Assembly: GCA_045644325.1 (NCBI GenBank)
Contig: JAZRGT010000077.1
Location: 1 to 64,000, forward strand
Reading direction: 5' to 3'
DNA length: 64,000 nt
From: CAG-390 sp045644325
GTDB taxonomy: Bacteria; Bacillota; Clostridia; Oscillospirales; CAG-272
A program made the position numbers and the translations under genes. Each line of letters starts with the position of its first letter. Within the stretch, counting starts at the first letter, position 1. Shown here piece after piece: positions 1-7,778 of the stretch. A model generated the notes under the pieces. The model did no database searches and was not told the DNA's origin. It worked only from the letters and a program-made list of their open reading frames with translations.

Positions 1-63
1 GTTGGCTAGAGCGCTCGGTTCATACCCGAATGGTCGTTGGTTCAAGTCCGACTTCCGCTACCA
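1..63 (+). tRNA. tRNA-Met (CAT), 5' end cut by window edge
   Basis: The anticodon CAT lies at 21-23 in a seven-base loop. A T-arm with the TTCAAGT loop and a 3' acceptor strand ending in encoded CCA at 61-63 follow. The 5' acceptor strand lies outside the window, so elongator versus initiator identity cannot be settled. It abuts tRNA-Glu with no spacer, as in a tRNA cluster. Confidence 0.9.
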
Positions 64-138
64 GGCCCGTTGGTCAAGCGGCTAAGACACCGCCCTTTCA
101 CGGCGGTAACACGAGTTCGATTCTCGTACGGGTCACCA
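64..138 (+). tRNA. tRNA-Glu (TTC)
   Basis: A complete cloverleaf can be drawn. The acceptor GGCCCGT pairs with ACGGGTC (one G-T), the anticodon is TTC, the T-arm is GAGTTCGATTCTC-like, and CCA is encoded. The 3' end is duplicated about 270 bases downstream (396-413). Confidence 0.95.
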
Positions 139-178
139 AAAACAAAAGCACGATGCAACGCATCGTGCTTTTGTTTTT
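139..178 (+). terminator. Terminator of the tRNA cluster
   Basis: A near-perfect hairpin (AAAAACAAAAGCACGATGC / GCATCGTGC...) starts directly after the tRNA-Glu CCA and has an A-rich left arm and U-rich right arm, so it can work in both directions. Confidence 0.85.
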
Positions 179-395
179 GGTAAGTTGTTTCGCAGAAGAG
201 AAATCTGCAAATTGAAAATATCTTTAGTCAAACGAAAAGTTATATTACAAACACATACTCAGACAGAACACTTGAATTTCAAACAATTTGCATTTGACTC
301 GCGCCGACAGAAGTACCAACGGTTTTATAGCCCTACAGTATATAAAACCATCTTTTTAAGATTCACCTCCCTACTGCGAGTCAAATATTTCGATC

Positions 396-413
396 TCTCG
401 TACGGGTCACCAA
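396..413 (+). repeat. Copy of the tRNA-Glu 3' end (att-like scar)
   Basis: The 18 bases TCTCGTACGGGTCACCAA repeat positions 122-139 exactly, including CCA. The preceding CGAT also matches apart from one indel. No anticodon or D-arm is present, so this is not a second tRNA. Such 3'-end duplications typically result from integration of an element at a tRNA gene. The 256 bases between the copies are A+T-rich and hold no convincing gene. The rest of 180-575 shows nothing else besides the hairpin at 429-469. Confidence 0.6.
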
Positions 414-428
414 TAAGAAAAGCACCTC

Positions 429-469
429 GCGTGTGAATAGGTCCGTTAAAAACGGACCTATTCACACGC
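429..469. terminator. Strong hairpin after the tRNA 3'-end copy
   Basis: A 19-bp perfect stem (429-447 with 451-469) has a 3-base loop, followed by GGTGTTTTTG. It sits just after the duplicated tRNA end, in the same relation as the first hairpin to the real tRNA. This suggests the tRNA tail and a terminator together form the scar. Confidence 0.6.
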
Positions 470-575
470 ACGGTGTTTTTGTTTTATTCAATCCGCAATT
501 CACTCGTCAGCGCGAATTGCATTGCCTTCGGCGTGATTACTATTATCAAAAATATATTTTAAATTCAAAACACCT

Positions 576-1826
576 TTATCCTCCGATATACCTAACTTCT
601 CCCATTTGTATATCAATACGGGCAACGGTTCCCAAATTTCCCGAATTATATCTGTAATCGCTGTCCTTATATTCTTCTTTCAAGTCACCCCAATCGGCGG
701 TATGAGTGTAAATATAGTTTCCGACTACTATATATCCGCCCATCATCGAGAAGGTTTCATATCCTTCGGGAAACTCTCGAAAAACTTCTTCGCAAACACC
801 GCTCTCATAGGACACACGCCTGATATCATATATGTCACAAAAAAGATCAGCACCGTCGAATATTCCGATCTTTTTCTGCGAAACGGCTGAATAATAGATA
901 TAATTCTGCGTGTAATAGCAATAATCAGCTTTAATTTCGCTGTCACAAGCAAACTTCTCGGGCGCGCCTCCCGAAGTCGGGATTTTCCAGAATGAAGTTC
1001 CCTCTTCACCCGAAGTATGGTAATAGATGTATCCATCCGTCAGCGCCATACGTTCGGGATAGAAATCTGAAAGCGCATCCCCCTCAAAGGTATACAGATA
1101 TTCCTTTTGAGGCAGTCTGCTTCCCGATTTCACCCTGAAAACACCGCCGAGAGGATCCGATAGATAAAGATATCCGTCTTCTCCGCCGATCAGATAATCG
1201 TGAACGCTGTCATCGTACTTGATAACTTCAATCAATTTCCCGTTTTTCAGATTAATACCGACGATATCGGATATTACCTTTTTATCCTCACCTTCACCCG
1301 AATAATAACTTCGGTAAAAGTACAGATAGCCGTCGTATATCATCATTCGGGTGTACTGATTCGAGCACTCGGTTCTATCAAAGAGAGTGCTCGTCTTAGA
1401 GCTTGAAAGATCAAATGATGAAATCGATTCACGCATCTCCGCGCCGTTCATAATGAGTCTGTCGAAATAATAGATACCGCCATCGACACAAAACGCAGAA
1501 GAAATCGAAAATACCGGGCAGGACGCATCCAAGTGCTCACAAACGGGATCGGGGCAGACCGACATTTTGACACCGCTCATCGGCTCGATCCTATACAAAA
1601 CAGATTTATCTCTGTAATAGAGATTTCCCTCGTAAAAACCGAAATGTGCATTCGTGGTATTCTGATATTCAAGGGGATCATCATCCGAATGGATATATAC
1701 GTATTCAATCGGAGCGGATGAGTGTTCCGTTTCGCCTTGTTGCAGATAATGAAGATCAGGACCGCAGTGGCAAAGTGCGGGCAACGCCGCCCACAGCATC
1801 GCCATAAATAAACAGAATCGTTTCAT
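576..1826 (-). CDS. Cys/His-motif beta-propeller-like lipoprotein, locus A copy 1
   Basis: 416 residues; last gene of the locus A operon. Its ATG follows directly on the ATPase stop codon (TAA-ATG), with GGGAGG inside the ATPase end. The N-terminus is a signal peptide ending in L-C-H-C; Cys21 is the likely lipidation site, although His at -1 is off consensus. The next residues resemble those after the lipobox of the 6492-7778 paralogue. The body repeats short Tyr/Gly-rich strands (YY-x-Gly, LYRI, GYLYL), as in bladed propellers. The family motif is C91-x4-C96-x-H98-x4-C103. An extracytoplasmic anchored sensor or substrate receptor for the adjacent exporter is inferred; no catalytic residues are recognised. 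Confidence 0.75.
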   Translation of the reverse strand: MKRFCLFMAMLWAALPALCHCGPDLHYLQQGETEHSSAPIEYVYIHSDDDPLEYQNTTNAHFGFYEGNLYYRDKSVLYRIEPMSGVKMSVCPDPVCEHLDASCPVFSISSAFCVDGGIYYFDRLIMNGAEMRESISSFDLSSSKTSTLFDRTECSNQYTRMMIYDGYLYFYRSYYSGEGEDKKVISDIVGINLKNGKLIEVIKYDDSVHDYLIGGEDGYLYLSDPLGGVFRVKSGSRLPQKEYLYTFEGDALSDFYPERMALTDGYIYYHTSGEEGTSFWKIPTSGGAPEKFACDSEIKADYCYYTQNYIYYSAVSQKKIGIFDGADLFCDIYDIRRVSYESGVCEEVFREFPEGYETFSMMGGYIVVGNYIYTHTADWGDLKEEYKDSDYRYNSGNLGTVARIDIQMGEVRYIGG

Positions 1827-2756
1827 TTAGTTCCCTCCCGATTCTTCACCAAAGACGTAGAGGTAATAATCTTCAAGCGTCGGCGCGACTGCTGTTGCGG
1901 ATTTTCCACCCGTTGATACGGGTTCATTGTCCGAAAGAACACGGAGGATCGCATCACCCGTCTTATCGTCGCGGGTGATGTTGGTTACGCGGTATTTTTG
2001 CTGGAGATCGACGACTTCGGACTCGGACGCGGGGAGATTCCAGACCTTGCTCTCGATCTTGCGAACGAGCTCCGCGGGCGGTGCGTTGTCAACGATCACG
2101 CCCTTCTTAAGCATTATTACGTCACGTGCGACGAATTCGACGTCTGAAACAACGTGTGTTGCGATGATTACGATCTTATCGAACGCTATTCTTGAAATGA
2201 AGTTTCGAATTGCGATTCGCTGCTTCGGGTCGAGTCCCGCTGTTGGTTCATCAAGGATAAGCACGGATGGATTGCCGAGCACTGCCTGTGCAAGTGCGAG
2301 GCGCTGCTTCATACCGCCCGAGAGGGCACCGATCTTGCGTCGAGGGATATCATCAAGTTCTACTGCTTTGAGGATGTTCTGAATTTCGTTCTTAATATAC
2401 TCGCGCTTTGCTCTGCCCTTGAGGTGCGATCCGACGTCTTTGAGCGTTGCCATATACCACATAAATCTCTCAATCGAGAAATTCGGGTACATTCCGGGAT
2501 ACTGCGGCATAAATCCGAGCTTTTCGCGGAACCGGACTCCCATTTTGAGGATGTTTTCGGGCTCACCGCCGTCCGAGAAGAGGATCTCACCCTCGTCGGA
2601 TTTGAGATTGTCGGTGATAATATTCATCAAGGTCGATTTACCAGAGCCGTTCGGTCCGAGAAGAGCGTAAATTCCCGGCTCGAGGTCTGCGGTAAAGTGT
2701 TGGAGAGCCTTGTTGCTTCCGTAGGCTTTTGATACATTGTTTATTGAGAGCTTCAT
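1827..2756 (-). CDS. ABC transporter ATPase, locus A
   Basis: 309 residues. Walker A is GPNGSGKST (34-42), Q-loop Gln85, signature LSGGMKQR (145-152), Walker B VLILDE (165-170), D-loop GLDP and H-loop His201. A C-terminal ~100-residue extension follows, typical of ABC-2 type export ATPases. The start overlaps the permease stop by 4 bases (ATGA), so translation is coupled. The protein differs from the locus B ATPase (23772-24701) at only about ten positions, although the DNA has many silent differences. It is the only ATPase in this operon, so it probably energises both double permeases. Confidence 0.93.
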   Translation of the reverse strand: MKLSINNVSKAYGSNKALQHFTADLEPGIYALLGPNGSGKSTLMNIITDNLKSDEGEILFSDGGEPENILKMGVRFREKLGFMPQYPGMYPNFSIERFMWYMATLKDVGSHLKGRAKREYIKNEIQNILKAVELDDIPRRKIGALSGGMKQRLALAQAVLGNPSVLILDEPTAGLDPKQRIAIRNFISRIAFDKIVIIATHVVSDVEFVARDVIMLKKGVIVDNAPPAELVRKIESKVWNLPASESEVVDLQQKYRVTNITRDDKTGDAILRVLSDNEPVSTGGKSATAVAPTLEDYYLYVFGEESGGN

Positions 2757-5110
2757 ATTTTCAGCCTCCTTGTTTTAGGGTAGGGATTGCACCACGCCGA
2801 GCGCGCGGCGGCTGTTATGAGAATCGCGACAATCGAAAGGACGATGATCGCAATTAGCGGCATTGAAAGCGGCGTGTCGGGTGTTGCTGCTTCGGAGAGT
2901 TTTATTATCTCGGCGCCTGATGCAAGGGGGAGCAGATCGACTTTTGAGAGAACGGTAAGCCCCGAAGTGCCCGAGATCGCGGCCGGAAGAAGAAGCGTCA
3001 GAGCAGAGATCAGCATGACCGAGATATTCTTTTTGACCGCAGACGAAAGTGCGAACACTCCGCAGGTAAAAAAGATGGTTGCAAAAAGTCGGAACAATAA
3101 GCTTGACGTCAGAAAATCAGCCAGCGATACGCCGACGTACCGCACCGCGCCGTCGTTTTGCATCTTGTCAAAAATCACGACCGACGCACTTTCGGCGTGC
3201 GGGAGCGTAAAGTTTTTGATTATCAGCCAAACGTCTACCGCTTCAAAGATGAGGAACACCGCGCACGCGGTCACGGCGGCGACGGTCAGCTTGGCGAAAA
3301 AGGTATTTCCTCGCCCGCGTTTGGTCGCGCGGAGTATGTCGGCAAATCTGCCCGAGGACGAGCTTTTGCCGAACTCGATACCGAAGACGTTGCAAAGTGC
3401 CAGAAGTATCAGCGCAAAAGCAAGGAGATCAGCCTCGCGGGAAAGGATCAACCGCCACCCGCTGTCATATAGGAAAAGCGCATCTTTTTCGCCGAGTTCA
3501 ATGAGTTCGCGAAGCTTATTAGCATAAGATTTCGCGCGCTCTGCGGCGCTTTTATGCGAATAAGCATAATTTGCATCCGAGATGATCTTGCTCTGCTCCT
3601 CTATGCTTGTATCCCACCATCCGCTTTCCATTTGTTTTTCATATTTCTGTATCGCCGAATTGATGAATTTCAGCTCGGCGCGTAAATATTCCGCTTTTTC
3701 TTCGGTATATTCGCCGTCGAGATGCTCCATATACTCGCGGTAGAAGATCTCGTCGGCTTCGGTCGGGTAAGCATAAGCAGTTTGCGCGGAATCAATTCTG
3801 GCAATGGCAAGCAGGGTCAATATTATTACGATCCCAATCTTTCCGAAGATCTTGTGCGCCTCGAAGGATGCAAGGTTACATCGGCGTAGCGGAAACCTTG
3901 CACTTTTCTTTTTGCCCGAAAAATCGGGAAGCTTAATCACTTTTGTAATACGCGAAAGAAGGCTCGGAGAATTCAGATGACCTCCGCTCCGTGCGATCGC
4001 GAGGTATGCAAAAGCTCCCGCCGCAACAAAGAGCGGTATAAACACGCACAGTCCGAATAAATGAAAACGTACAAGCGAGCCAAAAAAGTCGACGGCAAAG
4101 TAGCGCTCAAAGATACCGCCGGGGTCACAGACCGAAAAGAGATTGAGGTGCCTTGAGGGGCTGTTGACAGAGGCGTAGGAAATCGTATTGAGGAGATAAT
4201 TGACGAGAATCAGTATTGCCGCGCCCGAGAACGAGATCACGTAGTCGCATCTCACCGTCGTGACCGCCGCGCAGATCAGCGCAAAAACGAGCACTCCGAT
4301 AAGTCGCATTACGCTATGTATAACGAAATACTCGCCGACTGTAATGAGATACGGGCAGTATTCGTGCGATTTCAGAATCTGAACGGGCATATCAGGCGAC
4401 GAAAAGCCGAGCTTTAACGCAACCACGGCAAGGGACGCGCCCGAGAAAATGACCGTGATCACAACCGTCAAGAGCAAGACCGCGCCGATCTTTGCGCCCG
4501 AGAGCGCGTATCTTCCCCGCTTTGTGCTTCGCAGAAGCGGATATACTCCGTCCGTTTTTTCGGGCACATAGACCGCGCAGACGAGCAAAAACACCGCCGC
4601 GAGAATGAAGTAAGTTATGTAATCCTGCGAAAAATAGTTTGACCAGCCGGAAACGATCGCCGTCGGTAGCTCTATCGACTCGGAGGCGGTACGGTAAAGC
4701 GCCTCGCAGTTCTTTTGGTAGTCGTAGATGAAATTGCCCTCTCCGTAGCCCTCGCGTTCAAGCTCGAGAGCCTTTCTGCGTGCTGATTCGGAGACTTTAA
4801 GGAGTTTTTCGGAATATGCGGCATTATTCTCGACTGCTCTGAAAACGCTACGCAGATAACCGTAGGTATCGGGAACCTCAATGCCCGCCTTTGAATTTGC
4901 GGCGTATTCCTCATAAAGCGCCCGCGCCGCATCGGGGTCTTCGTTATAAAGCCGATAGCATTCAATACGCTCGGCGTTTTTGAGTGCAGAGGTGGTGTTT
5001 CGCATCGAAAAAGCACTCAATCCCGTGCAAATGACAAGCAGAGCTGCCGCGATCAGCACGAAAAACCGCTGACCGAAGACTTTTTTGATTTCATAAAAGA
5101 GTTGTTTCAT
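2753..5110 (-). CDS. Double-length ABC-2 permease, locus A (second)
   Basis: 785 residues built from two homologous halves. Each half has one N-terminal membrane helix (about 16-34 and 422-440), an extracytoplasmic region of ~120 residues rich in Glu/Tyr, and then a membrane bundle of about five helices. Each half also has a cytoplasmic LR-[SA]-T-K-R-G-R motif (193-200 and 593-600) just after its second helix. A single chain could therefore form the whole ~12-helix channel with an ATPase dimer. It lies 36 bases downstream of the lipoprotein 5147-6478, with a GAGGTG ribosome site. The substrate is unknown. Confidence 0.85.
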   Translation of the reverse strand: MKQLFYEIKKVFGQRFFVLIAAALLVICTGLSAFSMRNTTSALKNAERIECYRLYNEDPDAARALYEEYAANSKAGIEVPDTYGYLRSVFRAVENNAAYSEKLLKVSESARRKALELEREGYGEGNFIYDYQKNCEALYRTASESIELPTAIVSGWSNYFSQDYITYFILAAVFLLVCAVYVPEKTDGVYPLLRSTKRGRYALSGAKIGAVLLLTVVITVIFSGASLAVVALKLGFSSPDMPVQILKSHEYCPYLITVGEYFVIHSVMRLIGVLVFALICAAVTTVRCDYVISFSGAAILILVNYLLNTISYASVNSPSRHLNLFSVCDPGGIFERYFAVDFFGSLVRFHLFGLCVFIPLFVAAGAFAYLAIARSGGHLNSPSLLSRITKVIKLPDFSGKKKSARFPLRRCNLASFEAHKIFGKIGIVIILTLLAIARIDSAQTAYAYPTEADEIFYREYMEHLDGEYTEEKAEYLRAELKFINSAIQKYEKQMESGWWDTSIEEQSKIISDANYAYSHKSAAERAKSYANKLRELIELGEKDALFLYDSGWRLILSREADLLAFALILLALCNVFGIEFGKSSSSGRFADILRATKRGRGNTFFAKLTVAAVTACAVFLIFEAVDVWLIIKNFTLPHAESASVVIFDKMQNDGAVRYVGVSLADFLTSSLLFRLFATIFFTCGVFALSSAVKKNISVMLISALTLLLPAAISGTSGLTVLSKVDLLPLASGAEIIKLSEAATPDTPLSMPLIAIIVLSIVAILITAAARSAWCNPYPKTRRLKI

Positions 5111-5146
5111 TTTGCGGCACCTCGCTTTTTCGTTACGTGTAATGAA

Positions 5147-6478
5147 TTATTTTTCTCCTTCGATATCCATCTCGATCAGTACGGATTCGTGGATAAATTC
5201 GGTTACGCCGTCTACGAGCTTGTAGTCGGCACTTACGTGGGTTATATCGCCGGTTTCAAAGTCGATGATGATCATCCCGTCCTTGAGAGTGATTCCCTCG
5301 CCGTAAATGGTTGCCTTTGATGGATCATTTGTGCCTCGAGTGAAATTGTATTCGCCGATCTGATTTGTATACAGCTTATTATCGTGAACTATAAAGAGGC
5401 TGACGCCTTTGACAAGTCCCATAGTTTCATACTGACCGCTGAAGGTGAAAGCTACGGTCTGCTCGCCCGTTTCCATATCGAGCCTATATATCTCACGGGA
5501 GTGGATCGGCTGAACCGAACCGTCTCCGCATTGAAATTCGATCTCCTCCGAGGGGATATAGTATAGATATCTGCCGTCATAGATCGAGCCCCACTGCATT
5601 CCGCCGACAAGCTCGTGCTTCGCGAGCTCGTTGCCGTCCATATCCGTGTGGTAATAGTATTCCTTTCCGCTTTCGGGGTCGGCGGACTTAAAGAAAATGT
5701 CCTTTTCACTGACAAAAACATAGCCCATCGAGGAATCGCGCAGCTTGCGGAAATTGCCCGGTTCGCTTTCGGGGCAAATGTAGACTCCGCCCGTCTGCGT
5801 ATTGTTGGCGTATATATTTCCGTCTATCGCGCCGATAATGCTATATTCGGGAGTATTGCCTTTGATCGCATTTCCGAAAATTATCTCCTCGCCCGTAAAA
5901 AGATCGAGCTGTCTGAGATTTGTATAAGTAACATTCTCGCCGTTTTCTTCTTTTACTGTGTGGTGCTCGGAATAATAGTATCTGTTTCCGATCACCGAGG
6001 TGCTTGAGGTTGAAGGATTTGCGTCGATCATAATATTTTTCATATTGATCGGATCATACGAGTACAGACGCACGTCACGCATCTTCTCATCGGCAACTCT
6101 TCCTAACGCGTGATAGATCACGACGTTAGAGAAAGCGCGGAAACCCAAGGCTTTGCGATTTGCAAAGTTGCAGGAAGAGTCTCTTGTTCCCATATGATCG
6201 CAGAGCGGATCCGAGCAGATCTCGCTCACCGTGTTGGTTGCGGTATCGTATTTGAATACCCCGAGAAGACTGCCTGGGAAGTAGATAAAGCCGTTGGCAA
6301 ACTGAATATCTCTTGCTTTGAGCGGAGTGCAATCGACCTGAACTCTGACGCTCAGCTCGCCCTCATTTGAGCCAATCAGATCGCCGAGAGTTTCCTGCTC
6401 TTCCCCTTTGCAAGCGGACAACAGAAAAACAAGTGCGAAAAGAATCGAAAGTAATTTGACGGTTTTCACGTTTTTCAT
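5147..6478 (-). CDS. Cys/His-motif beta-propeller-like lipoprotein, locus A copy 2
   Basis: 443 residues from ATG 6478, chosen because it has GGAG 8 bases upstream and begins a clean signal peptide ending in LLSAC (Cys23); the longer frame to 6565 would overlap the upstream gene. The family motif is C88-x4-C93-x-H95-x7-C103, after a typical KYDTATNTVSEI strand. Repeated YYY/G-rich strands and the conserved late segment (ETGDIT) match the other paralogues. It sits between the third lipoprotein (13-base gap) and the second permease. Confidence 0.78.
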   Translation of the reverse strand: MKNVKTVKLLSILFALVFLLSACKGEEQETLGDLIGSNEGELSVRVQVDCTPLKARDIQFANGFIYFPGSLLGVFKYDTATNTVSEICSDPLCDHMGTRDSSCNFANRKALGFRAFSNVVIYHALGRVADEKMRDVRLYSYDPINMKNIMIDANPSTSSTSVIGNRYYYSEHHTVKEENGENVTYTNLRQLDLFTGEEIIFGNAIKGNTPEYSIIGAIDGNIYANNTQTGGVYICPESEPGNFRKLRDSSMGYVFVSEKDIFFKSADPESGKEYYYHTDMDGNELAKHELVGGMQWGSIYDGRYLYYIPSEEIEFQCGDGSVQPIHSREIYRLDMETGEQTVAFTFSGQYETMGLVKGVSLFIVHDNKLYTNQIGEYNFTRGTNDPSKATIYGEGITLKDGMIIIDFETGDITHVSADYKLVDGVTEFIHESVLIEMDIEGEK

Positions 6479-6491
6479 AGTTCTTTCTCCT

Positions 6492-7778
6492 TTATTCAAG
6501 TTCAAAAGTGAAATATTTTCCGCTTTCCATGTCGTAGATAACGAAGGTTTCGGCATCCGATTCAAATATCCAGTTGCCGTATATTAATTGTTCATCGATG
6601 CTTTTGATCGGACGTGCATTAAGCTGCTCTTTGCTTCGAACAAGCTTGATCTTGTTTCCGTCGTGATCACAGCGCCAAATACCGTCCTCGAAGTCAAGAT
6701 AGAGATAGTTATCGGTGACATCGGTAACGTAACCCGGAATATTGCTCACGGGATACGGCGCTTTTCCCCAAACGGTTTCTTCAAGTGTCAGCAAATTACG
6801 CTTGGTATAGTAAAGTTCGTAAAGCGGAGTAAGTATCGGATCTCCGTTTTCGTCAACTATAACATCTCCCTTTCCGTCCGTATTTTCCACGTACTTAACA
6901 GGCTCGCCCTGACAGCTCATGTAATAGCAGTAATCGCCTACTCGCGCTGTGCTGATTCCGTAGAAGGGGTAAGTCATCAAATCTGTGCTTCCGTCTTTTC
7001 TTGAAACACGGGTGATGAGATTCGTGTTCATAGGACCGCTGAGAAAGTAAAAGTATTCTTCGGTTACTTCAAGAAGATCGTCATAGCCGTTCTCAAGCAG
7101 TTCAAGCTTATAGAGAACTTCCTCCGACTTGCCTATCTCTTCCGGTATACATCTGCAGACAAAGACTTCGGCGTATGCCTTCTTATCTGCGCTTTCGGTC
7201 TGCTGTCTTCGGGTGTAATAGAGATATCCGTCCGAAAGAATATCAAAGAGCGTATAACCGCGCCCGTCATCGGGGATCTCGTAAAGACACTCGTTTTTCT
7301 GATTCTTCATATCGTAGCGGTGGATTGAATAATCCCAATAGTATTTTCCCCTACCCGTTTCGGGGTCTTTTTCAAAGCCTTTATCTTCCCGAATATAGTA
7401 GACGAAATTGCCATCGAGCAACCAATTGTCCGAACCATTGGCAAACGGGCAGTCCTCGCCAACGCAAAGAGGATCGGTGCAGACCTTCGTTATTTTTCCC
7501 GTTATAAGATTGAAACGGTAAAACAGTCCCGAAGCACGAGGCCATATATAAACGAATTCGCCGTCAACTCTGATACGCGGGCAACTCCCCGTGAATTTAT
7601 TATTGCTGAAAACCGAATCGATTCCGTCAATATTTGAAAGATCAGCGGGAGTCCAGCCCTCGGCGGGGGCTTCGGGGACTTCGGTAGTTTCGGGAGCTTC
7701 GGTCTCGACATAATGCAGCTCACCGCAAGAGGTGAAAAGCATTAAGGCTGTCACCAACAAAACAAACAATCTTTTCAT
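6492..7778 (-). CDS. Propeller-like lipoprotein, locus A copy 3 (His of motif missing)
   Basis: 428 residues. The start at ATG 7778 overlaps the permease stop by 4 bases. The upstream extension to 8048 is a shadow of the permease. The signal peptide ends in LFTSC (Cys18), followed by a Thr/Glu/Pro-rich spacer. The motif is C100-x4-C105-x4-C110, lacking the His seen in all five other copies. Strands such as LFYRFNLITGKITKVC match the family. Role as for the other copies; the missing His could indicate that the cysteines form disulfides rather than a metal site. Confidence 0.78.
   Translation of the reverse strand: MKRLFVLLVTALMLFTSCGELHYVETEAPETTEVPEAPAEGWTPADLSNIDGIDSVFSNNKFTGSCPRIRVDGEFVYIWPRASGLFYRFNLITGKITKVCTDPLCVGEDCPFANGSDNWLLDGNFVYYIREDKGFEKDPETGRGKYYWDYSIHRYDMKNQKNECLYEIPDDGRGYTLFDILSDGYLYYTRRQQTESADKKAYAEVFVCRCIPEEIGKSEEVLYKLELLENGYDDLLEVTEEYFYFLSGPMNTNLITRVSRKDGSTDLMTYPFYGISTARVGDYCYYMSCQGEPVKYVENTDGKGDVIVDENGDPILTPLYELYYTKRNLLTLEETVWGKAPYPVSNIPGYVTDVTDNYLYLDFEDGIWRCDHDGNKIKLVRSKEQLNARPIKSIDEQLIYGNWIFESDAETFVIYDMESGKYFTFELE

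Noticed and set aside
30..215. 61-residue frame over the tRNA genes
   Set aside because: Overlaps two tRNAs and a terminator.
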